NCBI GenBank assembly: GCA_015143295.1
Contig: CM026564.1
Location: 12,326,416-12,390,415 of the forward strand
Direction: 5' to 3'
Origin: Tetracentron sinense
Taxonomy: Eukaryota > Streptophyta > Magnoliopsida > Trochodendrales > Trochodendraceae
DNA length: 64,000 bases
Shown here: positions 46,509 to 58,569 of the stretch, piece after piece
Layout of the letters: each line of letters opens with the position of its first letter
How positions within the stretch are numbered: position 1 is the first letter of the stretch
Notes under the pieces: model-generated
What the model was told of the DNA's origin: nothing
Databases searched by the model: none
Seen by the model: the letters and a program-made list of their open reading frames with translations, nothing else
Position numbers and translations under genes: made by a program

Positions 46509-47986
46509 TGTTAGACATATATGGCCACGAAAGCCATTCCAGAATTGTATTTATATATTTAATCAATAAATGCATATTTTACATTCACACATTGTCTTTT
46601 ACATTGGGTAATATATCAAAAGTATCTCATTGGATGAGACTACTTTGTCCCTTAGGTAACATTGTAAGAAAACCATCCAATTAGTTGATAACTGATTACT
46701 AAGGAGATATGGTTTTTCCGGTTCCTTGTAGACCTAAAATTGTTCTAAGTTCATCAGGATACATCTGGACAATGTATTCCTAATAACTTACACATTGTTA
46801 GTTCCATATGATGGAGTGATGAATCTCAATCACTAAGAGAAGGGTCTCTTGACTAAGATGTGGATATAAGTATGAAGTACTTATATTGCAACTGGATCGC
46901 TCAGTGGATACCCTTAGAAATATATTGTCTTTATATTTAGAGTAGTCCATTTGACAGATTGTCCTTAACCTAAGAGGTTGACATCTTCTCTAATATTTGC
47001 CTATATAACTTTGATGTAGCCAATCGTTAATGTCCAACACACCGGACTAAATACGGGCTCATTTGGGTTATGTACACTGTATTGGAAGAAGTTTATGTAC
47101 GCTCAATAAGGATTCCACTACTCTTACAAAGTAAATACTATTGAGTTGATACTTGTCAAAATCGAACTTGAAAAACCCAGCGCTGGTATTTATCGATGAA
47201 ATGGTTTTATCGAGGAGTTTATTTTCTATATAAAAGAAATGTAATTAATATTATTATTTCTTTATGTTTTGAAAGTCCAAGTTTGACTAAAAGTATCAAA
47301 GAGAATGGGTTCTCAATATAAGCCATGGATTAAAGACAGTATTAGATATTGTCCCGTAAGCTTATAACAATATTGGAAGTGGAGGGACACATCTGTAAAC
47401 AAATCTTGAGATAGAAATACCTGCAAGTAATTCTCTATTTTCTGGAGGTTAATCACATTGTGTTAATGGACATTAATTATAATTGGTGGAAGTCCAGAGA
47501 TATAGATGACATTTTATAATCCTAATGGAGTGACAAGAAAGGTGTTTCCTAGTAACAATGCTTTAACCAAAAAGGTTGAGTACTTGGTCCCACAACCGGA
47601 AATACGAGATCCCTTTAGATCCCACACACAATGACTTTCTTAAAGTATTTAATTTAATTAAATAATTAAATTAATTAATTTCTCTAAGTAATCACTATGT
47701 GGTATAGTGAAGCTCTAAAAGGTGAAATCACATTAGATGTGAAAAACCAAATGGGTAGGACCCATTAAGGATTATTTTAAAAGAATAATTGAAGTGACCA
47801 AATAGGGTTTAATACCCTAGGGGGTGTGTGGGGTGGGACCCACCTAGGGTGGGAGGCCCACTCCATGAGGGATAATAATTGTTATTATTATTTTAATTAG
47901 TTTCTAATAACTAATATCCTTATTGGATAAGGTTAGTTAGTTAGTTAGAGTTAGTTTACTAATTAAAGATTCCTTGTTGGACAAGG
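46509..47986 (+). mobile_element. LTR D2, left part, cut by Gypsy A
   Basis: Opens TGTTAGACATATATGGCC inside the Copia 2 3' LTR (flank GAACA 46504-46508). It matches the reverse complement of D1 for about 1.48 kb and stops where Gypsy A begins, within a stretch (TTGTTGGACAAGG) present uninterrupted in D1 near 37705. The remainder should lie past the window end. Confidence 0.82.
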
Positions 47987-48178
47987 TGTAGCATCCTGGA
48001 ACTTTTCGTTGCTAATGAATAACACTCTCATAGCCAATTGAACTTTCACTAGAAATGTTCCTTTTCGAATGACGAATCCAACACAAGTTGAATCGTCAAA
48101 ATCTGACAAATGAGTCAAAAGTTATGGCCGAAATACCAAAGTGGGGAAAAATAAGAGAAAACAACAAAATCTGGGGAG

Positions 48179-48416
48179 TGCGATCGATCGCATGCAGGCG
48201 AAATGGGTCCCAAAGCTTCTTGACCATATGTGATAGATGGGATGCCAGGTGTGATAGATCGCAGGGATTTGCGATCGATTGCAAGAGTGTGCGATCGATC
48301 GCATGCAGGTGAAAATCATACCAAAACTCTCGGGTTCATGTGTGACAGATCGCATCAATGTGCAATCGATCGCACCGACCTACGATCGATCACAGTCAAG
48401 TGTGCGATCGATTGCA
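48179..48416 (+). promoter_or_regulatory. Variant palindrome array of Gypsy A
   Basis: Sites of the type TGCGATCGATCGCA start at 48179, 48229, 48250, 48270, 48290, 48341, 48361, 48381 and 48403 (spacing 50, 21, 20, 20, 51, 20, 20, 22). The core CGATCGATCG is that of the other arrays, but the outer bases ACC/GGT are replaced symmetrically by TGC/GCA. Confidence 0.82.
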
Positions 48417-49267
48417 CACGGTAACTGATGCCGAAATTGAGGGTTTTAAACCCTTGATCTATTGAGGGTCCTCATTTTGGGGATTTTTAAACCTAGAAGA
48501 GAGAAAGAGGGGAGAAAGAGGAGAAGAGAAATTGGGGAAAACTCCAAGAGAGGTTTTGGGGATAGAGATCAAGAGCTCAAGCTTGAAGAATTTCAAGCTA
48601 GAATCATCCTCCATCAATCTTAAGGATTCCCAATCAAGGTTCTTCTTGCAAGATCAAGCTTTGGATATCAAGATTAGTACACCCTACTAACTCCCTTAGT
48701 AATAACCTAGATTTCTCCCTCAAATAAAATGAATTGATATTGTGTTTTCCATTTTTCTTGAGTTATGATGAAATCACTAGAATAAACAAGATAAATGGAC
48801 AAATGTGTGGAGATGTGTGAATGGATGGTGGATGTGGCAATTGGATGCCGTGTGGTGTGATGTATGTGGTGTGATGGATAAACGGTGGAAGGGCATTTCA
48901 TACATAATAAATACACCCCATGTGTTGACGAAATATATGCACTAAGAACTTGAATAAATGACTATGAATGTGATGCTCACCAAATGTTTGATAAAAAGCC
49001 TAAATGAAGATTAAAGGATTCAATGAAAGATATGTAGGTAGGATGTGTGTAGGTTTCCCCTAAAATGATAAATTGAACAAATACCCTCTATGTTTGCCTA
49101 AATTCCTTACTCATGATCGTATTAAGAATTGAAATGCTTTGCAATATCCTTGAGTGTACATGTCATCATAATTACTACGAATTGCCACACACCCACGTAT
49201 GCATGCATAAACCGATGTTTTCAAAGTACAAGTGTTTGAAATACCACAACAAAAGTGATTCACGAAA

Positions 49268-49460
49268 CGAATGATAAAGCCGGACATCGGGCCAGTCAAG
49301 GGTAGGGCGTATCTCCGGATATGTCATACCTGGCTCACAAGTAAGCAAGCAGGTGGATAAAGCCGGACATCAGGCTGGTCAAGGGTAGGGCATATCACAA
49401 GATATGTCGTACCTAGCTCATAAGAAAACAAGTTGATCAAGCCGGACGTTGGGCTGGTCA
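49268..49460 (+). repeat. Tandem repeat in the Gypsy A LTR
   Basis: About 2.3 units of 85-100 bp, each with AAGCCGGACATC and GGTCAAGGGTAGGGC, followed by GATATGTC and CACAAG. Confidence 0.8.
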
Positions 49461-50345
49461 AGGATGTTAGTATACCCCTTTGATATCTATATATATGTAT
49501 TCTTATTTCTAGGGCATTAACTTTTGGCTCACAAGAAAACAAGGCAAGTTAAGTAAAGTGATGGCAAGTCAAGTAAGAACACAAGACACGTGATTCCATG
49601 CAAGACACGATACATGCGTGATTCTTACGAACGAGACCCAAGGCCACACATTGTTTTTAAAGTCTGACAAGCAGGTTTTGAAACACATGAACACACCCAA
49701 ACAACTATTTTCAAGACAAGGCAAGACATGATTTTAAAGTGTGAGTTTTATTGGGTTTTCACATTCATGCATGCATATGATGACTTTTATGTTGCTTCAC
49801 TGATTGTGCTATAAATGTTCTATTGTACATGTTATTACTATTACTTAGCTAGTAGCTTGTACTCGTTGAGTATTCCATACTCAGTCGTACTTTTATGTCA
49901 GCAAGTACTGAGGATGCCCTCAACCCCGAGCCTTGGCTGGAGGAAGAGTATGTAGAAGAGAGAGAGCCTCCTATCCCGATGCAGTCGCAAGAGGATAGAG
50001 ACTTAGACATGTGGCTGTATTTGGATTACTACTGAGAGGAGAAATAGTGAGATTTTGTCTTTTGTATTTTGGTATTTTGATAGATGGGCATGCCCACCTT
50101 TACCTTTATGATTTTGTCTTGTACATGTAAACTTGGAATACTGATTTGGTTTATAAATAAAAAAGAAAAAGTTGGTTTACGCTTCTGCACTCATGTCTTA
50201 GCTTCCACACTTTGATAATGTAGTTATAGTATTATGTATACCTTGTTCATTACAGGATGGTTTGGCAGGTATGAATAGTCACCTCTAAAGTATCCCTTAA
50301 CTCTTAGGGGGTATTTTGGGGTGCGACAGTGGGGTGCGACAGAAG

Positions 50346-50357
50346 TGGTATCAGAGC
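50346..50357 (+). other. Primer-binding site of Gypsy A
   Basis: TGGTATCAGAGC, initiator tRNA-Met type, four bases inside the LTR. Confidence 0.88.
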
Positions 50358-53300
50358 TCTAAGCATTAGAGTCCCTAGGGTCACTTAGTACTCGATACCA
50401 TGATTGAACAAGGCAACAGGTGTTATAAAAGAGTTCCAAGTATAGACTAACATGTTAATCTTAGTCAAAACCGGTTGAGGCTCAACCAAACTTAGTGACC
50501 TACGCTAGGAACACGAATTGTATGTTATGCCATTGTTATGTGTACCTTGTGTGCGTTGTTCTATGCTTGGTGAATATGTATTGAGTGAAATTTTGAAATC
50601 GTTACTAAATGTGTATTCAAGTTAGACTCATGTTGTATTGTCGTCCTCAAGAGTAATCATGAGGCGTAGTGCACAGGGTCATGGATACAATACGAGAGGT
50701 AATGGAGGTGATGCTCCATCGGGTGATGATCAACTTGACTTTGCCCAAGCTTTTGCTTCGATAGCCGAGACTTTGGCTATGTTAGCGGCGAGGCAACCTA
50801 CACCTCCTCCTACCGACACGCTTATAGCTGCTCCTCCGAATAGAGCACAAGCCAGAATAGAGGCTTTTTGGAGGATGAGGCCTCCAACTTTTTGTGGGAG
50901 TATTGATCCGCTAGTAGTAGAAGGATGGATCAGACAACTTGAGAAGATATTCTTTGAATTGATGCCTACTAAAGCGGAAAGGGTCACTTAGGCCGCCTTT
51001 ATGCTTGAAGGCTAGACCAATCATTGGTGGAGGTCCACACTTAGGACCTGAGAGTTGACCCGGCAAGGCCAAGAATGGACATGGGGAGAACTTTTGGATG
51101 TGTTTTACAAGAATTACTTCCTTATAGGAGCAAGGGAAAAGAAGGAAGTAGAATTCATTACCTTGGAGCAAGGTAATATGTCCGTGGCCGCTTATGAAGC
51201 CAAGTTTTTGGAGCTATCCAGGTTTGCTCCGCATATGACAGCGACAGAGGCTATGAAGGCTTGGAAAATTTGAAAGGGGATTGAAGATATATCTAAAGGA
51301 CCGAGTCTCAATGAGACATACTCAAAAGTTGTGGACAAAGCATTACCAGCAGAGTCGAATTCTGAAGAATTCTTCAAGAGAAGAGGAATTGAGAAGGGCT
51401 AGTGGCTCATTATGAAGGGGGATCCGGATAAAAATTTATGCAGAAACTGGATCTCCTAGATCTTAACACCAAAGAAAGTATCAAAATTATCTAAGAGTTT
51501 TAGTCATATCACCTCGGTGAATGCTTTTCACCGGTGAAGCTTAATCCACTCGAACCGTCAGAACTCTTTGTAGAGATTTCTCCGAAAAAATACTAGAATC
51601 CCGATCCTTGTTCTTCGCTATCCCCACGAAGCTTTAGAATCTCTTTTAGAATTATAGAAGCAAGAGGAAGAAGATGGATCAGTGGTGTAGACCTTTTATC
51701 ACCAATAATACTAATGTTCAAAACCCTAGATTTGCAAAACTCAACTTGGACTACCAATATAGCTCACGAAAATCCCTAGGGGTCTCCCCTAGGGCTCACG
51801 GTTTTGAGAAAGAGAGGAGAGGAGAGAAAAAATTCTGGAGAATTCTACTTAATGGGATTTATTAACTAGGGTGTTGCGGTATTTATAGACTAGGATCATA
51901 TCCTAATCCTACTCCAACTTGATCTTATCTAGTAGGATTTATTAATTAGCAATAACTCTTATTATTAATTAAATAAACTCCTACTTAATCTATAACTACT
52001 TTAGTTATAGTAATCCTATTAATTAAAAAGTCCCTATTATAAGAGGATTCATTAATTAAAAGGGATAAGTCAACATCCTACACCAAAGTAGGAAACCTAG
52101 TCAAACTAGGAGTCCACAAGGGAGGCGTGAGCACTAAAGCGGCGTGGGATTTGAGGAGTTAAAACTCCTTATTGTAATCTAATTACAATAACATCTTAAT
52201 CCTGATTGCAATCCAAAACTTGGATTTTAATTCGATAATAAAAGGAATTATATTTCAATAATTATTCAATTAAACAAATCCTAATCCAATTAGGATTCCT
52301 CAAGTGGGCGCCCCACCCTAGGGTTTAAACCCATGGGGTTCGGCCCATATTAAAGGTCAATTTTAATGAGTTTATGGATATGGGTCAAACCCATTTCCCC
52401 TTGAATTATGTTAATCAAATAATTACTAAAATAATCCCTTAGTTTAAATTAACAATTAAGTTAAACAATAGATTAACTATTAATTAATTTAATTAAATGA
52501 TTAACTTTTAACCACTTAAAATAATTGATTAACTTTTAATCAATTATTGAGCTTGTATTTCTTATGTGAGCACCTCCACATATTGCTCTGGGACATTCTT
52601 ACCCTGGCTTATCCAATGTTATCCCATTGACCCTAAACGGGAATTACATCGGAATTGCAAATAACATGAGATATCCATGTTGCAATTGAATCCCAATGTA
52701 TGAACATTAACTCATACATTAACCATTACGGATCCCGCCTGTCGCGACCTAAAACCCACCCTAGGAGTTAGAGTGAATCGTGGACGACTAAATCATGACT
52801 TACATGACTTGCTTGACAAACCACCTGCAAAACACCCACAGAGCATATACAATAGAGGATATCAGCGGAAGCATAACTATAAGACACAGCGGAAGTCTAA
52901 CAAACCTCTAAGTATATACACATGGTCCAAGTTTTAATACAAAGAAATCAAAACAAAGAAAGTGCGGACATGCCCGCCAAAATACATGGATATAATCACT
53001 CATGCTCACCCACAGCTAATCCACTCAGAATCTAACACCACCTACTGATAACCCTCTACGGGAGGTTCCTCCAAAGGCTCCTCAACGTACTCCTCCTCCA
53101 CCCATGGACTAGGAGCACAAACATCAAATGGAGCAGCAGCTCCCTCAGAACCTGCCCACATAAGAAGTACGGCTGAGCATGGAATACTCAGCGGGTACTA
53201 AGCACTAACCAACAGTCATAGCTTACGGATAGCATAAATAAAGCAGGAAACAATTCACGCATATAAAGCAGGAATGATTTATATCACGACAATAAAGTAA

Positions 53301-53465
53301 AGCAATATAATTCATCATGTTGCATTCATAAAAGCCGGTAAAACCCTTGAAATCTTGTGCACTTGACTTGACTGAAATTACCCTTTTTATGCTTGAAACC
53401 TTGTCTACCGTATCATGCGTGTCATGCTTGTATCATGCGTGTATCATGCTTGCTTGTTCTCAAAA

Positions 53466-53722
53466 GTAATCTACTTGTGAGGGAAGGGAGACCCTTCTTC
53501 CTAGAATGCTCATGCTTGTCATGCTATGTCATGTCATGCCTACTCGGAAGAGTAAACTACTTGTGAGAGAAGGGAGACCCTTCTTCCTAGAATGCTCATG
53601 CTTGTCCTTCCACTTGTGAGATTCACTTGTGAGATGTCCTTGTGAGATGCACTTGCGAGGGAAGGGAGACCCTTCTTATGATATGTATTCACTTGCGAGG
53701 GAAGGGAGACCCTTCTTATGAA
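53466..53722 (-). repeat. Tandem repeats in the Gypsy C LTR
   Basis: GAGGGAAGGGAGACCCTTCT-type units occur four times, in two forms (one ending in a CCTAGAATGCTCATGCTTGT stretch, one in ATGATATG). The same set recurs in the 5' LTR at about 60910-61150. Confidence 0.85.
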
Positions 53723-54618
53723 AATGCATGATTGTCTTGTCCTTACCAAAAGCGAGGTAAAACATATCGTAGGATATGCCCCACCACTAAATCCCATTCT
53801 CGAAAACCTCGGTAAATCTATCATGCATGCGTGCTCGTGAGGTCGTGTGCATACTTGCATTTGGAATTACATATGGCATTTGAGTAATTCATAACACATA
53901 CATCAATGATTTGAGCAATTTAGTATTCATATAATTTAGGGAAAGCGAACAATCACACTATCATGACCCTAGCAATTTCCATAAACCTTAAACATGCATT
54001 TTCTTAATTTATTATTCATTTTATTCACCTTGGCATTTCATCAAACATGGTGCATTCATTATTTATTAACCCTACAACATGCTTTTCTAGGTGGGTTTTA
54101 CTCACATCACATATGTATGTTCATTATGGGTACAATGCCCTCCCCGTTCATCCATCACATCAATACACACGGCATCCAATCGTCCACATCCATCTCCATT
54201 CACCATTCACAACCCATCTCATAATACATGGATATATAAAGGAACACAAAGAAAATAAAGGAAAAGAAGAACTATAACTAGGAGGGTAGCAAGAAGTACC
54301 GACCTTGATCAAGTGAGGAAGAAATTCCCTTCCAAAAACGACCGTGAGTTGCTGCCTAGCTTGCGGAGATGCTCCTCACGAGCTTGTGCCTTGATCTTGA
54401 AGAAAAATGGGCTTGAGTTGAGTGTGGGTTCACAAACCCCTTGATTTCTCCAAAATGGAAATCCTAGGTATAGGAATCACCCTCTCCTCTCTTCTTATCT
54501 CCCAATCTCTCTAAGTGTCGAAATGAAGCCCTAAAGGCTCGGGTTAAACTCTTAAGGTAAGAGTGAACCGACCAAAAGACCATAATACCCTTACTGAAAT
54601 TTCTGCAAAAACACGAGT

Positions 54619-54784
54619 ACCGAGCGATCGGTGTTAGCCTACCGATCGATCGGTTTCATAACCGAGCGATCGGTTAAAATTTCACTCTCTGGAAAATTTC
54701 CCCATACAAAAATCTTGACCAGTCGATAGCTACCGATCGATCGGTTTTGGACCGATCGATCGCTCTATGGACCAAGCGATCGGT
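54619..54784 (-). promoter_or_regulatory. Palindrome array, Gypsy C 3' LTR
   Basis: Six sites start at 54619, 54641, 54661, 54732, 54751 and 54771 (22, 20, 71, 19, 20). Compared with the 5' LTR, one roughly 20-bp unit is missing from the four-site half. Confidence 0.85.
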
Positions 54785-54996
54785 TGCCTGCAGGTCCAGA
54801 CTGTTTTGGCCATATCTTTTGACTCGCTCGTCGGATTTTGACGATTCAACTTGCGTTGGGTTCGTACTTCGAAAAGGAAAATTTCTGACATTTTGGAATT
54901 TTCAATTTCTTCCTTATTTATTAATTATACCTCTTTAAAGGCAAAATGGCAACGAAAGTGTCATGCATTAAATGTGAAAAAGTCCGGGGCTCTTCA

Positions 54997-55010
54997 TCCT
55001 CCCCCCCTTA
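54997..55010 (-). other. Polypurine tract of Gypsy C
   Basis: Minus strand TAAGGGGGGGAGGA directly abuts the 3' LTR. Confidence 0.85.
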
Positions 55011-55097
55011 CAAAAATTTCATCCTCGAAATTTAGACGCTACTTGCATTACAAACAAAATAGAAAATTATAAGTCATATACAAACTTATGCAAAAAC

Positions 55098-58000
55098 TCA
55101 TTCAAATAATTCTGGGTACTTCGCTTTGACTTCGGCTTCACGCTCCCATGTAGCTTCTTCCCGAGCATGGTGTTGCCATTGCACAAGAACCAAAGGGATT
55201 GTCTTGTTGCGAAGCACTTGATCTGTTCGATCCAAAATCTGAACCAGCTTTTCAATCAAGGTGAGGTCCTCTTGAATCTCCAACGGTTCCAAGTCTATGA
55301 CATGCGAAGGATCCGCAATGTACTTTCGAAGCATAGACACATGGAAGACGTTGTGAACTGCGGCAATGTGAGGTGGGAGAGCTACCCTGTAAGCAACCTC
55401 ACCAACTCGCGATAATCTCAAAAGGCCCAACATACCGAGGACTGAGCTTGCCTCGCTTGCCAAATCTCATGATCCCTTTGCTAGGAGATACTTTCACAAA
55501 AACTTGATCCTCTACTTGAAATTCCAAGTCCCTACGGCGCGTTTCCGTATAACTTTTCTGGCGATCTTGAGCGGCTTTCAATCGATCCCGAATGATCTTA
55601 ACTGTGTTTTCAGTTTGCTCAATCAATTCCGGACCAAGTACTTTCCTTTCTCCTACCTCATCCCAATAGAGAGGAGACCTACAACTTCGCCCATACAAGG
55701 CCTCAAATGGTGCCATTTAGATACTTTCCTGATAGCTGTTATTATAGGCGAATGCAACCAAAGGCAAGTGCTCTTCCCAACTGCCTCTGAAATCCAACAT
55801 ACAAGCCCGAAGCATGTCTTCAATAACTTGGTTCACTCTCTCAGTTTGTCCATCCGTCTGTGGATGAAAAGCGGCACTGAAATCAAGTCGGGAACCCATA
55901 GCCTCTTGGAAACTTTTCCAAAATCTTAACGTGAATCTTGGATCCCGATCCGACACAATACTGACGGGCACTCCGTGCAACCTCACTACTTCCTTGATGT
56001 ACAAAGCGCCTAACTGACTAGAGTTGAAAGTAGTTCGATAGGGTAAGAAATGTGTGGACTTTGTCAGACGATCCACTACAACCCAAATCGCATCTGAGCC
56101 CCTTACCATTTTTGGCAAGCCAACTATGAAATCCATGGATATGTTCTCCCATTTCCACTCGGGAATAGGAAGAGACTGCAATAGACCGGCGGGTCGCATG
56201 TGTTCTGCTTTCACCTGTTGGCACACTAAGCACCGTGCCACATATTCAGCAACATCCCTCTTCATATTCCACCACCAAAAGTGACTCTTGAGGTTCCGGT
56301 ACATCTTCGTACCCCCTGGATGCACAGTGTACTTTGCCCGGTGGGCTTCATCCATAATCTCCCTCCGAAGATCTGCATTGGCTGGGACACACAGCCTTCC
56401 CTTGAATGTGATAGCACCTTGGCTAGTGAGAGAGAAGTCCTCACTACCCTTAGCAACTTCCTTGTCCCGATAAGCCAACAATTCAGCATCCGTGGCTTGG
56501 TATTCTTGGATCAAATCTATAATGTATGGCCGAACCGTGACATTTGCCAAGATAGGACTACGGACAGAGTCATTCACACTAATGTCCAGATTTGCCAAGT
56601 CTTCAAGTAGCTTCCATTCCTGCACTAACATGCATGCTAATAACCCCGGAGGTCTTCTACTCAAAGCATCAGCCACTATATTTGCTTTACCCGGGTGGTA
56701 TTGAATGGTACAATCATAGTCTTTCAAAAATTTCATCCAACGCCGTTGCCTTAGATTCAGCTCCTTTTGGGAAAAGAGATACTTGAGACTCTTGTGATCG
56801 GTAAACACATAGAACTCCACCCCATAAAGGTAATGACTCCAAATCTTAAGTGCAAACACGACCGCCGCAAGCTCCAAGTCGTGCGTGGGATAATTCTTGT
56901 CATGCTCCTTCAATTGCCTTGATGCATAGGCAATGACTTTCTTGTGCTGCATGAGTATACACCCAAGTCCAACGTGTGAGGCATCACTATACACCTCATA
57001 CCCATAAGGTCCAGATGGCACAGTAAGGACAGGGGCTGTAGTAAGCCTCTTCTTCAGTTTCGTGAACCTGATCTCGCAGTTATCACTCTATACAAACTTG
57101 GCGTTCTTCCTTGTCAGGTAAGTGAGCGGTGCTGCAAGGCTGGAGAAACCTTCTACGAATCTCTTGTAGTAGCTTGCCAACCCAAGAAAGCTGCGTATCT
57201 CGGTAACACTCTTGGGCCTCGCCCAACTCATAACTGCTTCGATCTTCTTTGGATCTACCGAGATACCTTCTGCAGAAACAACGTGGCCTAGGAATGCCAC
57301 CTCTTCCAACCAAAACTCACACTTGCTAAGTTTGGCGTATAGCTTGTGCTCTCTTAGCATTTCCAAAGCAAGGCGTAGGTCGCGTGTGTGATCTTCCCGT
57401 GTCTGGGAATAGACCAAAATGTCATCAACAAATACAATCACGCACCTATCAAGATATGGCCGGAACACCCGGTTCATCAAATCCATAAAGGCTACCGGCG
57501 CGTTCGTGAGTCCAAAAGGCATCACCAAGAACTCGTAGTGTCCATACCGAGTCCTGAAAGCAGTTTTGGGAACATCTTCCACCTTAATCTTCAACTAGTG
57601 ATAACCCGATCGAAGGTCTATCTTTGAGAAAAATCTCGCTCCCTTCAACTGATCGAACAAATCATCAATTCTAGGCAATGGATACCTATTCTTTATAGTG
57701 ACCTTGTTCAATTGCCGGTAATCGACGCACATCCGCATCGAACCATCTTTCTTCTTAACAAACAACACCGGGGCACCCCACGGTGAGACACTTGGTCGAA
57801 TGAAACCAAGGCCTTGTAATTCCTCCAACCGAGTCTTCAACTCCTTGAGTTCTACCGAGGCCATTCTATACGGAGCCCGAGAGATGGGAGCTGTGCCTGG
57901 TGCAAGCTCAATCACAAACTCAATCTCCATGTCTGGAGGTAATCCTGGCAACTCCTCTGGAAATACATCCAGGAATTTACTCACGACCGGAATAGTCGAA

Positions 58001-58433
58001 GAGTCCTTTGCCTCGAGGTTCGCTAAGCTCAATGCCGCAAAACGAGCGATATCTCTACTTTTTAACCCCCGAAAGTGAAATGGTTTTCCTTCTACCGGCT
58101 TGAAGAGTACCATCTTCTCAAAGCAAGCTACATGCCCATGATGTGTTGCTAACCAATCCATTCCCAATATAACATCAAAGTCTTGGAATCCCAGGACAAT
58201 GAGATCAACCGCCAACTCGTGGCTTCCAACTTGGACCACACTATTTCTATACACTTTATCTACCAATACTGTTTTGCCGAGAGGAGTCGAAATAGCTAAC
58301 TCCGGTTCTAGCTGACTTGGCTCTACAGAAAAGCCTTCTGAAAAACTTGACGAGACGAATGAATGAGTAGACCCGGTATCCATCAACACTCGAGCCAAAT
58401 ACTCATTGACTAGTAGGGTTCTTGAAATTTTGA
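55098..58433 (-). pseudogene. Gypsy C pol: protease, RT, RNase H, integrase, chromodomain
   Basis: One frame, broken by a few lesions. Protease [12 protein letters not shown] near 58370; [35 protein letters not shown] near 57690 and catalytic FVDDILVYS near 57430; RNase [11 protein letters not shown] near 56980 and [11 protein letters not shown] near 56800; integrase zinc finger near 56300-56200 ([11 protein letters not shown]); integrase core [17 protein letters not shown] and [10 protein letters not shown]; chromodomain VLVQWQHHAREEATWE near 55160. The chromodomain would direct insertion into heterochromatin. Breaks: TAG at 57595, TAG at 57085, TAA at 55717, and a frame change near 55400-55440 ahead of the chromodomain. 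All catalytic residues I checked are present. Confidence 0.9.
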
Positions 58434-58569
58434 CTAGCGGAGTTAATCCATGCATCAACAGTGTATACATGTAGGTATATATACATATATAACATGCCAA
58501 GTACGTACACAATCAATTAATACTTAACAGTTTAATTTATGGATAATTAAATAAGCTACAACTGCGTAC
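58434..58569 (-). other. Probable intron between gag and protease, Gypsy C
   Basis: 136 bp, minus strand, GTACGC...CGCTAG, with a branch-like TTAAC 13 bp before the end. It sits exactly between the SDDVA gag tail and the KISRTLLVN protease leader and is AT-rich and non-coding. Gypsy A has a 135-bp interval of the same type at the same place. The phase does not close in this copy because about 2 nt are missing just upstream of the donor. Confidence 0.6.

Larger units (their letters stand above)
47987..50341 (+). repeat. Gypsy A 5' LTR
   Basis: Begins TGTAGCATCCTGG, ends GGGGTGCGACA; the last 13 bp (GGGGTGCGACAGT) are doubled at 50319-50341. Contains the variant palindrome array 48179-48416, a weak TATA-like TTTTAAA at 48444-48450, a tandem repeat 49268-49460 and a hairpin 49867-49883. 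AAGTTGAATCGTCAAAATC near 48083 is the block shared with LTRs C and F. Confidence 0.85.
52740..54996 (-). repeat. Gypsy C 3' LTR
   Basis: TGTCGCGACC...GGGGCTCTTCA, 2257 bp. Palindrome array 54619-54784, hairpin 53173-53191, internal tandem repeat 53466-53722. No clear TATA box downstream of the array. Confidence 0.92.

Noticed and set aside
54047-54277. HPSHQYTRHP-type open frames near 53994-54277 and 61420-61717
   Set aside because: Identical frames in both Gypsy C LTRs; CAT-rich simple sequence, so LTR copies and not genes.
55717-57021. Long integrase frame as an independent domesticated gene
   Set aside because: It is in the same frame as flanking RT and chromodomain segments, between intact LTRs with a TSD; simply part of Gypsy C pol.
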